This document shows positions 53,983 to 62,012 of a DNA stretch of 64,000 nucleotides, piece after piece. Under the pieces are notes generated by a model that had not been told where the DNA came from, made no database searches, and worked only from the letters and a program-made list of their open reading frames with translations. Source of the DNA: UBA11740 sp035635855 (GTDB lineage Bacteria; Acidobacteriota; Blastocatellia; Pyrinomonadales; Pyrinomonadaceae); NCBI GenBank assembly GCA_035635855.1, contig DASQAF010000009.1:806001-870000 (forward strand), in the 5' to 3' direction. Numbering within the stretch: position 1 is the stretch's first letter; every line of letters begins with the position of its first letter. Made by a program: the position numbers and the translations under genes.

Positions 53983-56016
53983 ATGGCTGAGAAAGAAACC
54001 GGCGCCAAGGCCAAACTACAAAAAATCGAGCAAGCGACTACCACAATGCCGCTCGCGAGGTTTCTTAAAACGATCGAAAAGAAAAGCAGGTTATCGAGGA
54101 AAGATCGCCTGCGAATACTGGATCAGGCGCTGTTGTTGCTCGAAATGAACTACGTACATCTCCCGCTCAAGCGCGCGATGCATGCGATTGATCCGATCCG
54201 GCGACTCAAACTGCTCAAGTTCCGTCTTGAAGAGGTGGAACGCGAGATGGAAAGTGAAACGCAATTCCACAAAAGATTGCTGGAGATTTTCGCCTCACTT
54301 CGCGATCTGCACACCCACTATCGGCTGCCGGCGCCTTTCCGGGGTCGAATGGCTTTCCTTCCTTTCCTCGTCGAACAGTATTTCGTACCTAAGAAAACTC
54401 GGAAGCAAGCGGCCCGCGGTCCTCACAAAAAGGCGAGAAAAGTAAATTGCAGGGATGAACGAGACGAAAAGTTCATTGTTTCCCGGATCGTGCATCAATT
54501 CATCCGGTCCAGTGCCAAGACTGGGCTCGAGCTCGTTTCTTTTCAGCCCGGCGTCGAGGTCGTCTCCTGGAATGGCGTGCCCATCAAGAGAGCAATCGAG
54601 CTGAATGGGGAGACACAGGCCGGCAGCAATCTCGAAGCGAGATTTGCGCGCGGACTGGATAGCCTTACGATCAGACCGCTGGACATGTCATTGCCTCCGG
54701 ATGAAGAGTGGGTGGACGTTACTTACCTACCTAAAGCGGGAGCTAGAGAGAAGAAGAAAAAGACAGAGGAAGAGAAACTAACTCTGAGGCAAAAGTGGTT
54801 GGTATACACAAAGCCACTCGCTACGAAGACCACCAGAAAGAAAAGGGCCGCTATCGACATCAAGAAGACTAAGATCAATCAGCTAAAGAAAAGGTTATAT
54901 CAACCGGAGAGAGAGTTAACTCCCGACGATGTGCGGGTGCCCAAGGAGTTTGAGAACATATTTTATGCCCGAAGACTGGACGGGAGAGATATCGGATACA
55001 TTCGGTTGTTTACCTTTGCAGTGGATGATCCCGACCAATTTGTCCAAGAGTTCAAACGGGTAATCAAGCATGAAAGATTCCCCCAGGAGGGTCTTATCAT
55101 AGATGTAAGAGGCAATGGCGGGGGTCAAATTAGGGCAGGCGAACGACTCCTTCAGTTGTTTACTCCTCGGCGCATAAAGCCTGAGTTGTTCGAGTTCATA
55201 AACACGCCATTAAATCTCGAGATTTGCAAGCGGGCGCCAAAGAATTGGGAGCTTTCCAAGTGGGCTAAATCAATCGAGGAAGCTGTGGTTACCGGCGCTA
55301 TATATTCCTCGGGGTTTCCGTTTGATTCCGAAGAATCTTGTAACGATATCGGCCAGGTGTACCACGGCCCTGTCATAGTCATCACTGATGCCTTGTCTTA
55401 TAGCACCACTGACATGTTTGCCGCCGGCTTCCAGGACAATGAAGTCGGTGAGATTCTCGGCACCAGCGACAATACCGGCGCCGGCGGCGCCAACAACTGG
55501 TATTACGAAGACCTGATGTCGGCGCTCAGCAAGAATCCCAATTCACCATTCAAGCCGCTGCCTAAAGGCGCGGATCTGGGGATCGCCATTCGTCGGAGCA
55601 TTCGCGTTGGCCCGCGTGAGGGCAAACTGCTTGAAGAATTGGGAGTCGAGCCGGACAAGCGCTACTGCATGACAAAACGCGATCTGCTGAAGGGAAATGT
55701 GGACCTGATTAGGTATGCGGTAAAGCTCCTGAGGAAGAAACCAATCTACTCACTTTCGCTGGAAGGATTCAGGCGAAAAGCGTCTAGAGGTGTGCACGTA
55801 ACCTGCGCATCGAAGATCCCAACAGCGAACACTAAGAAGAACATCTCATATCTGAATATCTATTTAAATGACCGGTTTTACCGGACGATTGACGCCAAAG
55901 ATGGGGCGATAAAACGAAAGCCGGTCATACTGAAAGGCGGCAAGGGGAGAGTCAAAGTGCTGGTGCAAGCCTACGATGGCGCGAACAATTTGGTTGCCGC
56001 CTATCGGCATAAGTAG
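53983..56016 (+). CDS. S41 family (tail-specific-like) peptidase
   Basis: The 677-residue protein contains an S41 protease core: LIIDVRGNGGGQIRAGERLL (about 370-389) and VITDALSYSTTDMFAAGFQD (about 466-485), where Ser472/Ser474 occupy the catalytic region, then LGTSDNTGAGGANNW. The N-terminal 230 residues are helical and charged, and a Lys-rich insert (about 260-310) separates a PDZ-like part from the core. No signal peptide is seen, so it may be cytoplasmic, unlike many relatives. ATG 53983 is preceded by AGGAG at 7 bases, which decides against the longer frame from 53767. Confidence 0.8.
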   Translation: MAEKETGAKAKLQKIEQATTTMPLARFLKTIEKKSRLSRKDRLRILDQALLLLEMNYVHLPLKRAMHAIDPIRRLKLLKFRLEEVEREMESETQFHKRLLEIFASLRDLHTHYRLPAPFRGRMAFLPFLVEQYFVPKKTRKQAARGPHKKARKVNCRDERDEKFIVSRIVHQFIRSSAKTGLELVSFQPGVEVVSWNGVPIKRAIELNGETQAGSNLEARFARGLDSLTIRPLDMSLPPDEEWVDVTYLPKAGAREKKKKTEEEKLTLRQKWLVYTKPLATKTTRKKRAAIDIKKTKINQLKKRLYQPERELTPDDVRVPKEFENIFYARRLDGRDIGYIRLFTFAVDDPDQFVQEFKRVIKHERFPQEGLIIDVRGNGGGQIRAGERLLQLFTPRRIKPELFEFINTPLNLEICKRAPKNWELSKWAKSIEEAVVTGAIYSSGFPFDSEESCNDIGQVYHGPVIVITDALSYSTTDMFAAGFQDNEVGEILGTSDNTGAGGANNWYYEDLMSALSKNPNSPFKPLPKGADLGIAIRRSIRVGPREGKLLEELGVEPDKRYCMTKRDLLKGNVDLIRYAVKLLRKKPIYSLSLEGFRRKASRGVHVTCASKIPTANTKKNISYLNIYLNDRFYRTIDAKDGAIKRKPVILKGGKGRVKVLVQAYDGANNLVAAYRHK

Positions 56017-56060
56017 AGAAACGGGGTGCGCGCGTATTCGTCTAATCCGCATCGCGATCG

Positions 56061-56279
56061 CTAACGATCGCTTGGGCGGCTGGGATCCTGCCTCGCTTGT
56101 TGCGACCGCAGAAATTCCGCCAACATTCCATCATAGCAACTCTGGCACATGGCCAGCGCCAGCTCGCTGCCGTCCAGGCGAATTATCTCGCCACACCAGC
56201 CACATTTGACCGTTGGGTTGGCCTGCTGGGCAAGTTGCTCTTCCTCAGACAAATTGTCTTCAATCAGTACCAGCGTCAT
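56061..56279 (-). CDS. Small zinc-ribbon protein
   Basis: The 72-residue product has an acidic N-terminus (EDNLSEEEQLAQQ), then CGWCG and CQSCY separated by 16 residues, a likely zinc-binding pair, and a basic/polar end. A perfect AAGGAGGT lies 7 bases before ATG 56279, so translation is probably efficient. It follows another tiny gene by 40 bp. The family is not recognised; a small regulator or nucleic-acid-binding protein is possible. Confidence 0.65.
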   Translation of the reverse strand: MTLVLIEDNLSEEEQLAQQANPTVKCGWCGEIIRLDGSELALAMCQSCYDGMLAEFLRSQQARQDPSRPSDR

Positions 56280-56319
56280 AGCCGTCACCTCCTTAACGAG
56301 GAGCGCCGCAAAAAAACTT

Positions 56320-56562
56320 TTAAGCCGCCCGTCTTCCTTCCTGCTCCATAAAAATCAGGCGCATCAGCCACGCAGGCATCGAGAAAGTGCGGCCGCCGGG
56401 TTCGCGCCGCACCATCACGCGGCTGTCATCGTTGGCGCATAACGAAACCACCGTCACCGTGGAATAATCTTCCTCGTAGGAACGGCCAATCAGATCGGCA
56501 TGGGTATCCGCCGACCTCCGGTTTCGTCTCGCGCGAAAGGGCAGAGCGATTTGTTTTGCGTT
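56320..56562 (-). CDS. Hypothetical 80-residue basic protein
   Basis: ATG 56562 has GAGG 5 bases upstream. The product starts with a basic stretch (FRARRNRRS), followed by STVTVVSLCANDDSRVMVRR and MPAWLMRLIFMEQE, which reads like a small mixed alpha/beta domain. I do not recognise it. It probably shares a transcript with the zinc-ribbon gene 40 bp downstream. Confidence 0.5.
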   Translation of the reverse strand, partial: NAKQIALPFRARRNRRSADTHADLIGRSYEEDYSTVTVVSLCANDDSRVMVRREPGGRTFSMPAWLMRLIFMEQEGRRAA

Positions 56563-56700
56563 CATAAGGACCTCTATCACGACTAACAAGTTACATCCAG
56601 TTAGAATCTGACAGCATCGCTTAAGTTGTATCACCGGGATTGTCGGATCTATTTATAGCGGACGCGTGTTAAGGGAGCGTGAACGGAAAGAGAAATCGAG

Positions 56701-56851
56701 GTTAATTCTGTGCGGAGGGAATTAACGAACTGTTAAGACATCCGTAACCGGGATTTAGCACCAGCCGAATATCATCTCAAAATCAGAAGGTAAGATCCGA
56801 ACAAGGGCTGGGGGCTATGTTGGCGACCATTCACCAACATAGCCCGTTTTT
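56701..56851 (+). ncRNA. Candidate small RNA or 3'-derived transcript
   Basis: Within a 336-bp gap lie an inverted repeat, GTTAATTC-N10-GAATTAAC (56701-56726), and a strong intrinsic terminator (56812-56851) whose T-tract faces the plus strand. No plus-strand gene precedes it for almost 800 bp, so it may end an independent small RNA. Alternatively it ends a long read-through transcript from the S41 gene that runs antisense to the two tiny genes. The 5' end is a guess. Confidence 0.3.
56812..56851 (+). terminator. Strong intrinsic terminator, plus strand
   Basis: GGGCTATGTTGG and CCAACATAGCCC form a perfect 12-bp stem with a 10-base loop, followed by GTTTTT. Read on the minus strand, the stem is followed by a C-rich run, so it does not suit the NTF2-like gene that ends at 56899. 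Confidence 0.8.
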
Positions 56852-56898
56852 ACTCGCGCTGGACCTCGTTATTCTGCTCCCGAGCGATCGATTCAGGC

Positions 56899-57285
56899 TC
56901 AACGCTGGTTCCGTTCAATAATCTCAAACGGAGTCTTGGTGTCCGCAAATACTTGCCAGAGAGCGACGCGGCCGTCGTTCACGCTTCCTTTCCACGCCGC
57001 AGGTAAACGCCAGCTTTCCGTCTCTTTATTGTTGAAAGAACCGCCGGCAACGCCAAACAACGCGAGTGTGTCGTCGCCCTCGAACACATCAGTGACTTCG
57101 ATGTAGTAGTCGGGAAACCATTCAAAATAACCGCGCCAGCCGGCGAGCATCTTCTCTCTGCCGCTAACCTGATTGCCGTGGGCGTCGATGAAGGTGTGAT
57201 CGTCGCTCATCAAAGCAGCGAGTCCTTCAACGTCGTGCGCATTGATGCGATCGATGAAGGCGAGAATGGTTTGTTTGTTGGTCAT
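56899..57285 (-). CDS. NTF2-like (SnoaL-type) protein
   Basis: The 128-residue product starts TNKQTILAFIDRINAHDVEG and continues LMSDDHTFIDAHG and GWRGYFEWFPDYYIEV, the usual pattern of the alpha/beta cone fold of the NTF2 superfamily. It lacks clear catalytic residues, so it could be a small-ligand enzyme or binding protein. AAGGAGG lies about 12 bases upstream of the ATG. It is divergent from the aldo/keto reductase gene, and the two may share a regulatory region (57286-57472). Confidence 0.8.
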   Translation of the reverse strand: MTNKQTILAFIDRINAHDVEGLAALMSDDHTFIDAHGNQVSGREKMLAGWRGYFEWFPDYYIEVTDVFEGDDTLALFGVAGGSFNNKETESWRLPAAWKGSVNDGRVALWQVFADTKTPFEIIERNQR

Positions 57286-57472
57286 AGCCGCAGGCAGCCT
57301 CCTTAAATCATAATAACCCCTACCGTTAAGGCAAAAGCCCTACCGCACTGTGCGTCGGGAAGCCTCTGCCATATTAATTATTGGTCAACTTCGTCATACT
57401 ATTGCCATACGAAAGGCTTTCGATCCACTCGCAGCATATCCAGACGCGGACCTTCGAAAGGAGCATCCTAAA

Positions 57473-58408
57473 ATGATCTATCGAACACTGGGCCACACAG
57501 GCGAGCAGGTTTCGGCAATTGGCGTGGGCGGCTGGCATCTGGGCTTGAGCAAGGTTGATGAGGACCTGGCGATTCGTATTGTGCGCTCAGCCATCGATCG
57601 CGGCATCAACTTTCTGGATAACTGTTGGGACTATAATGAAGGCCGGAGCGAGACTCGCATGGGCAAGGCCCTTCGCGACGGCTATCGGGCGAAGGCTTTT
57701 GTCATGACCAAGATTGACGGCCGGTCGAAGAAGGAAGCGACTAAGCAGCTCGACGAATCGCTTGAGCGTCTGCAAGTCGATTGCATCGATCTTGTTCAGC
57801 ATCATGAAATTCTTCGTTTCGAAGATCCTCATCGAATCTTTCATGAAGACGGGGCCAACGCTGCCCTGGCCGCGGCGCGTCAGGCTGGCAAGCTGCGGTA
57901 CATTGGATTCACCGGCCATAAAGATCCGCGGGTGCATCTATACATGCTTGAGGTTGCCGAGCAGAATGGATTCAAATTCGACGCGGTGCAGATGCCGCTC
58001 AATCTTATGGACGCGCATTACCGCAGCTTCTCGAGAGAAGTAGTTCCCGAATTGGCCACGCGGAACATTGGGATCCTGGGAATGAAGAGCATGGCAAACG
58101 GCATCTTGCTGAAGTCAAACACCGTGACGCCCATTGAGTGCCTGCACTACGCGTTGAATCTACCGACGTCGGTCGTGATCACCGGCATCGACAGTATGGA
58201 GATTCTCGATCAGGCATTCGAGGCGGTACGCACCTTTCACCCACTCAGCAAAGAGGAACTGGATGCGCTGCTCCAGAAAACAGCGGCGGCCGCACTGACC
58301 GGCCGTTTCGAGCCTTTCAAAACCACGTCAATTTTTGATGGCACCGCTACAAATCCCGAGTGGCTGGGCGAAGAATCGGCAGAGGTTCAGCAACTCATGC
58401 CGGCCTAA
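57473..58408 (+). CDS. Aldo/keto reductase
   Basis: The 311-residue enzyme has a TIM-barrel NADPH-dependent oxidoreductase pattern: GVGGWHLGL, a DNCWDYNEGRSE stretch with the catalytic Asp and Tyr, VMTKIDG with the catalytic Lys, and LVQHHEI with the His. ATG 57473 is preceded by AAAGGAG at 9 bases; a longer in-frame extension from 57350 has no such support. It lacks the C-terminal iron-sulfur Cys cluster of some relatives. The substrate is unknown. Confidence 0.9.
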   Translation: MIYRTLGHTGEQVSAIGVGGWHLGLSKVDEDLAIRIVRSAIDRGINFLDNCWDYNEGRSETRMGKALRDGYRAKAFVMTKIDGRSKKEATKQLDESLERLQVDCIDLVQHHEILRFEDPHRIFHEDGANAALAAARQAGKLRYIGFTGHKDPRVHLYMLEVAEQNGFKFDAVQMPLNLMDAHYRSFSREVVPELATRNIGILGMKSMANGILLKSNTVTPIECLHYALNLPTSVVITGIDSMEILDQAFEAVRTFHPLSKEELDALLQKTAAAALTGRFEPFKTTSIFDGTATNPEWLGEESAEVQQLMPA

Positions 58409-58467
58409 GAGTTGTCGATAGCGCAGGCGGTCTTCTGACACTAACGACCCACGGCATCGCTCGAAAG

Positions 58468-59061
58468 CTATCGGCTGTTACCGTTTTCGATTCGAGGATT
58501 GTCGATTAGCTCTTGCACGCGTTTTCCGAGCTTACTTCCATCGAACGGTGTTCCGTTTTCAAGTCCCAGTCGATCCATCCAGTAAATCGGCATGGGCGTT
58601 TGATCTTTCCATTCGGCATTTCGATCAAAGAGCAGATAGACGTCCCATGCCGGTCCATCGATTTGCAGCACGCGTGAATATTCGCGAACCAAATCTCTGT
58701 TTTGGTCCCAGTAATGGCTTACTCGTGCGTCGGTGAAGCGTTTGGTGGCCTGCGGAATACCGACCTTCCCATCGCTCCAAAGGATTGGCACCCAAACAGA
58801 ATAAACTTGCAGATCCGATTGCTTGACCTTATCAAGTACTTCGCGCTGGACTTCGGAGGCCCCCCGAAGACAGCCAGGTCAACTAGGCGACAGTAACATT
58901 AGCAACCGCACTTTCCCTTTATCCTTATTGAACTGTCTCTGCAATTCACTGAGATCTGTGGAATAAGTTGCGCCACCGATCATGAAGTTTCCCACATAGA
59001 TCAGTACGACCACGAGCAGCACCGCGATAGGAATCAGGATCTTGACACGGTTTAATTTCAT
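58468..59061 (-). CDS. Thioredoxin-like selenoprotein with in-frame UGA (UxxC)
   Basis: Read through one TGA (58879-58881), this frame gives a 197-residue protein. An N-terminal membrane anchor (about 8-29, ILIPIAVLLVVVLIYVG) is followed by LLMLLSPS, then U61-P-G-C64, the position of a thioredoxin-like CxxC. The sequence after the TGA stays in the same frame to a normal stop, with conserved-looking blocks VYSVWVPILWSDGK, HYWDQNRDLV and AWDVYLLFDRNAEW. The anchor implies that the redox domain faces the periplasm. It is the last gene of an arsenic-type operon, 67 bp after the previous stop, so it may handle thiol or arsenic stress. Selenocysteine is inferred from the TGA position and a downstream hairpin. 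A pseudogene with a Cys TGC/TGT-to-TGA change is the alternative. Confidence 0.75.
58846..58877 (-). promoter_or_regulatory. Candidate bacterial SECIS element
   Basis: Immediately after the TGA the mRNA can fold as CTGG-CTGT-CTTCGG-GGGGCCT-CCGAAG-T-CCAG: a 4-bp lower stem, an asymmetric internal loop, a 6-bp upper stem and a 7-base apical loop beginning with G residues. The loop starts about 16 bases after the TGA. Known bacterial SECIS hairpins lie within the first few tens of bases after the UGA and carry G in the loop, so this fits. Confidence 0.6.
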
Positions 59062-59128
59062 TTTAATTTCATTGGAAGTCTCGGCTCGAACGATAAGAGT
59101 CCTTCGTTTGCAAGGAGAGTGTCCAGCT

Positions 59129-59476
59129 TCAATTAAACGTAGAGACGAGAAATTCTTTTGTGCCCTCGGGGCCCGTCAGATCCAGCCACATCGGGCCACC
59201 GTTCGCTTCCACCGTGATACGAAACCGGAGGAACGGACAGCACTGCCGCTCAAGATCGATCAAGCCCGCCAACTCACGAAGCGACTCACCTTCCGCAGGG
59301 AAAGAATAGGCGAAACCATCGTCGAGTTCTTTAACTTCTACGACCGCGCTTCTGACTTTCTGCAATAAGGTGCGGCGTCGTTCCTGAAGCTCTGCGCTGG
59401 TTAAGCTGCATGCTATTGGCAAGTCGCTCATAAGATTTGTGTCACAGAAGCCCGCGCGGCAGCAAGGGCACGTCAA
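59129..59476 (-). CDS. Small Cys-containing protein of the arsenic operon
   Basis: The 115-residue product contains IACSLTSAELQERRR, then FAYSFPAEGESLRELAGLI, LERQCCPFLRFRI and WLDLTGPEGTKEFL, which looks like a conserved small alpha/beta protein with a vicinal Cys pair. I recognise this type as often lying beside arsenic or mercury genes, but its function is unknown. TTG 59476 has AAGGGAGG 8 bases upstream, which adds an N-terminal CPCCRAGFC stretch; ATG 59431 is the alternative but has no ribosome binding site. It begins 21 bp after the arsC stop. Confidence 0.75.
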   Translation of the reverse strand: MTCPCCRAGFCDTNLMSDLPIACSLTSAELQERRRTLLQKVRSAVVEVKELDDGFAYSFPAEGESLRELAGLIDLERQCCPFLRFRITVEANGGPMWLDLTGPEGTKEFLVSTFN

Positions 59477-59497
59477 CGGGCAGGCCCTCCCTTACGG

Positions 59498-59923
59498 TCA
59501 GGCTTCTGACACTTGCATTATTGTCTCTTTGACTCTTTGCTCGATCAAATCACGCACTTTGCGGAAATCTTCAGGCGGCATGTCTTTCGGATCGGGAATG
59601 TCCCAATCCTCCCGCTCCCTGGCGCGCACGTAGGGACACTCATCGCCGCAGCCCATCGTTGCGACGAAGTCGTATTCGACATCTGGAATCACCGACAAGG
59701 ATTTAGATTCGTGCCTGGACAGGTCATAGCCGATCTCGCGCATTGCTGCAATTGCCTTAGGATTGATCCTACCCGAGGGTCGCGAGCCGGCGCTGTAGGC
59801 TTCAACGCTTTCGCCGCCATGAATACGCGCAAACGCTTCGGCCATTTGGCTGCGATTGGAATTCTCGACACAGACGAAGAGAATGCGTTTCCGAGTCGAA
59901 TCAACCGCGCCCGTATTACCCAT
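59498..59923 (-). CDS. arsC: Arsenate reductase, low-molecular-weight phosphatase type
   Basis: The 141-residue enzyme shows the P-loop FVCVENSNRSQMAEA (a CX5R motif), AGSRPSGRINPKAI, the DLSRHESKS region and DWDIPDPKDMPPEDF, the acid loop. It is of the thioredoxin-coupled type that reduces arsenate to arsenite. ATG 59923 is preceded by AAGGGA at 6 bases; an earlier in-frame ATG at 59938 has no such site. Its start overlaps the end of the aquaporin gene by 8 bp, so both are on one transcript. Arsenite could leave through the aquaporin. Confidence 0.9.
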   Translation of the reverse strand: MGNTGAVDSTRKRILFVCVENSNRSQMAEAFARIHGGESVEAYSAGSRPSGRINPKAIAAMREIGYDLSRHESKSLSVIPDVEYDFVATMGCGDECPYVRAREREDWDIPDPKDMPPEDFRKVRDLIEQRVKETIMQVSEA

Positions 59924-60623
59924 GGTTGTTCCCTTCATGTGACAGCATCACTGCTTCCGCATTCTTTGGCAGCGTCGGCGCGAACCAGCGGAATAATAAC
60001 GTGGCTGCCGCCGCCCCCATAAGCTGCGCAATGATGAAGCCCGGCGCGTCGATCGGTCTGATGCCCACAAACGTATCGCTTGCCGAACGCGCCAGAGTCA
60101 CCGCCGGATTGGCAAACGAGGTTGAAGAGGTAAACCAGTAGGCCGCGGTAATGTAGGCCGCCACTCCCAACGGCGCCATCATCGGACGAAACCGCACGCA
60201 TCCCCAAATTACAGCGATCAGTCCGAAGGTGGCGATGAACTCGCTGAACATCTGCCGCAATCCTGAGCGATCATGACGCGAGGCAAAGAAAAGCGGCAGA
60301 CCGAACATCAGGTGCGCTATCGCTACGCCACCGAACGCGCCAACAATCTGCGCCGCAAGGTAAGCGGGAACTTCGCGCCACGGTAACCCGCCTTGAGAGG
60401 CGTCAGAGAGAGTGACGGCAGGATTGAAATGCGCGCCTGAGATAGGACCGAACGTAAGTATCAGCGCAAATAACGCCCCGCCGGTGGCCAGCGTGTTGGC
60501 CAGCAGCGCAATCGCCGCGTTTCCTCCGGCCAGTCTCTCACCCATAACACCAGAACCGACGACGGCAGCTAACAACATCGCCGTCCCGATTAATTCAGCA
60601 GTGACGCGGCGCACCAGGCTCAT
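59916..60623 (-). CDS. Aquaporin family channel (AqpS-like)
   Basis: The 235-residue protein has six membrane segments and both NPA boxes: SGAHFNPAVTLSD and SFANPAVTLARSASD. The Arg after the second box (TLARSA) belongs to the selectivity filter. MIP channels next to arsC, with no ArsB or Acr3 in sight, are known to release arsenite by passive flow, as AqpS does. The gene is first of the minus-strand operon with arsC, the Cys protein and the selenoprotein candidate. Confidence 0.9.
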   Translation of the reverse strand: MSLVRRVTAELIGTAMLLAAVVGSGVMGERLAGGNAAIALLANTLATGGALFALILTFGPISGAHFNPAVTLSDASQGGLPWREVPAYLAAQIVGAFGGVAIAHLMFGLPLFFASRHDRSGLRQMFSEFIATFGLIAVIWGCVRFRPMMAPLGVAAYITAAYWFTSSTSFANPAVTLARSASDTFVGIRPIDAPGFIIAQLMGAAAATLLFRWFAPTLPKNAEAVMLSHEGNNHG

Positions 60624-60826
60624 AATCGCTTTACGATAGGAAATGAACGCGCGGATTTTAGCATGGCCAAACTGCCCCCTCGTGTTCTACACCTAAACTC
60701 AAATCCAATCCAACTTGCACTGAGACTTAATTTTAATTCACTCGATGGGCACCAGCGGCCAAATTTAGTTAACCCTGCGTCGGAGTTGTTGAAAATGAAC
60801 GGCTGTAAGGTGGGGCTCGGCGGCGG

Positions 60827-61873
60827 CTAAGTCGAGAGACTATAGATCGCTTTGATTATCCAGAATGAGAGCGCCGCGATCGTGGCGGCTGCCGGAATTG
60901 TCAGAACCCACGCCCACACGATGCGTCCAGCAACACCCCACTTGACTGCTGACAGGCGTCGGGTTGCGCCCACACCCACGATTGCGCCGGTGATGGTGTG
61001 AGTAGTCGAAACGGGAGTGCCTGTGAGAGTTACGTACGCGAGTGTGATGGCCGCGCCGGTTTCCGCACAAAAGCCACCTACAGGTTTTAGCTTGGTAATT
61101 TTAGATCCCATTGTGTGTACTATGCGCCAGCCGCCTGAGAGCGTCCCCAGGGCGATCGCCGCATGCGCTGAAAGCACGACCCACAGCGGAATGTGAGGCA
61201 GCGTTCCGTTTGGCCCGTAAGTAAGTCCGGCCACGCCGCCGGCGGTAAGGACCGCGGTAATGATGCCCATAGTTTTTTGCGCGTCGTTGCCGCCGTGGCC
61301 CAACGAAAAAGCTGCGGCCGAAAAGAGCTGGCCCCTGCGGAAGATGCTGTCCACGCGTTTCGGAGTGAAGCGCCGAAAGATCCAATGAACTGCGACCATC
61401 AAAACAAAACCCAGCACCATCCCGATCAGCGGTGACAACACGATAAACGTGATCGTGCGAATCCAGACATCCGTCTTTAACAACCCGCTAATTCCTCCGT
61501 ACGCTGCGATCCCGGCGCCGGCGTAACCACCAAGCAGCGCGTGCGAGCTCGAGGTGGGAAGCCCGAGATACCAGGTGATGAGGTTCCAAATGATTGCCCC
61601 GAGCAGAGCGCCCAGCAAAACGTAAAGGCGCAAATGGGGAGCAATCAGATCCATCCTCACGCCGTCGCCAATCGCCTTCGCGACACGAGTGCCAAACACC
61701 GCAAAAGCAACGAAATTGAAAAAGGCTGCCCAGAGCACGGCCATGCCCGGCGACAGAACACGTGTGGACACTACGGTCGCGATTGAATTTGCCGCGTCGT
61801 GAAAACCGTTTATGTAATCAAAGATAAGCGCGAAGGTGATCAATACCAGGACAAAGGCAAAGTTGGCTGTCAT
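60827..61873 (-). CDS. pit: Inorganic phosphate transporter, PiT family
   Basis: The 348-residue, roughly ten-segment membrane protein has the PiT signatures FDYINGFHDAANSIATVV near the N-terminus and GHGGNDAQKTMGI in the middle, plus a second repeat-like block (PVSTTHTITGAIVGVG). It should carry metal-phosphate with cations. It lies downstream of a DUF47/PhoU-like gene on the same strand, a common pairing, and near a candidate Pho-box array, so phosphate starvation may control it. Confidence 0.93.
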   Translation of the reverse strand: MTANFAFVLVLITFALIFDYINGFHDAANSIATVVSTRVLSPGMAVLWAAFFNFVAFAVFGTRVAKAIGDGVRMDLIAPHLRLYVLLGALLGAIIWNLITWYLGLPTSSSHALLGGYAGAGIAAYGGISGLLKTDVWIRTITFIVLSPLIGMVLGFVLMVAVHWIFRRFTPKRVDSIFRRGQLFSAAAFSLGHGGNDAQKTMGIITAVLTAGGVAGLTYGPNGTLPHIPLWVVLSAHAAIALGTLSGGWRIVHTMGSKITKLKPVGGFCAETGAAITLAYVTLTGTPVSTTHTITGAIVGVGATRRLSAVKWGVAGRIVWAWVLTIPAAATIAALSFWIIKAIYSLST

Positions 61874-61883
61874 AAGAAATTAG

Positions 61884-62010
61884 TCAGTAGTCAGTTGTTA
61901 GTAGTCAGTTGTTAGTAGTGGTTACTATCTGACGCCCTAGCCACATTCGAGGGATTCAATGTTCAACTTGACAGCCGCGGCCACTGACTACTGACCACTA
62001 ACAACTGACC
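61884..62010. repeat. AGTCAGTTGTTAGT direct and inverted repeats
   Basis: AGTCAGTTGTTAGT occurs twice in tandem (61888-61916 region), and a near-complementary ACTAACAACTGAC lies at about 61997-62009. The DNA between could fold into a long hairpin. This pattern is seen as a dispersed intergenic element in diverse bacteria. It separates pit from its upstream partner gene. Confidence 0.55.
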
Positions 62011-62012
62011 AA

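Noticed and set aside
58468..59061. Reading the region as two separate short genes (58879-59061 and 58468-58791) or a plain pseudogene
   Set aside because: The two pieces are in the same frame, separated only by TGA plus continuous protein-like sequence, and the TGA lies at a CxxC position. A selenoprotein explains this better, although a pseudogene is not excluded.
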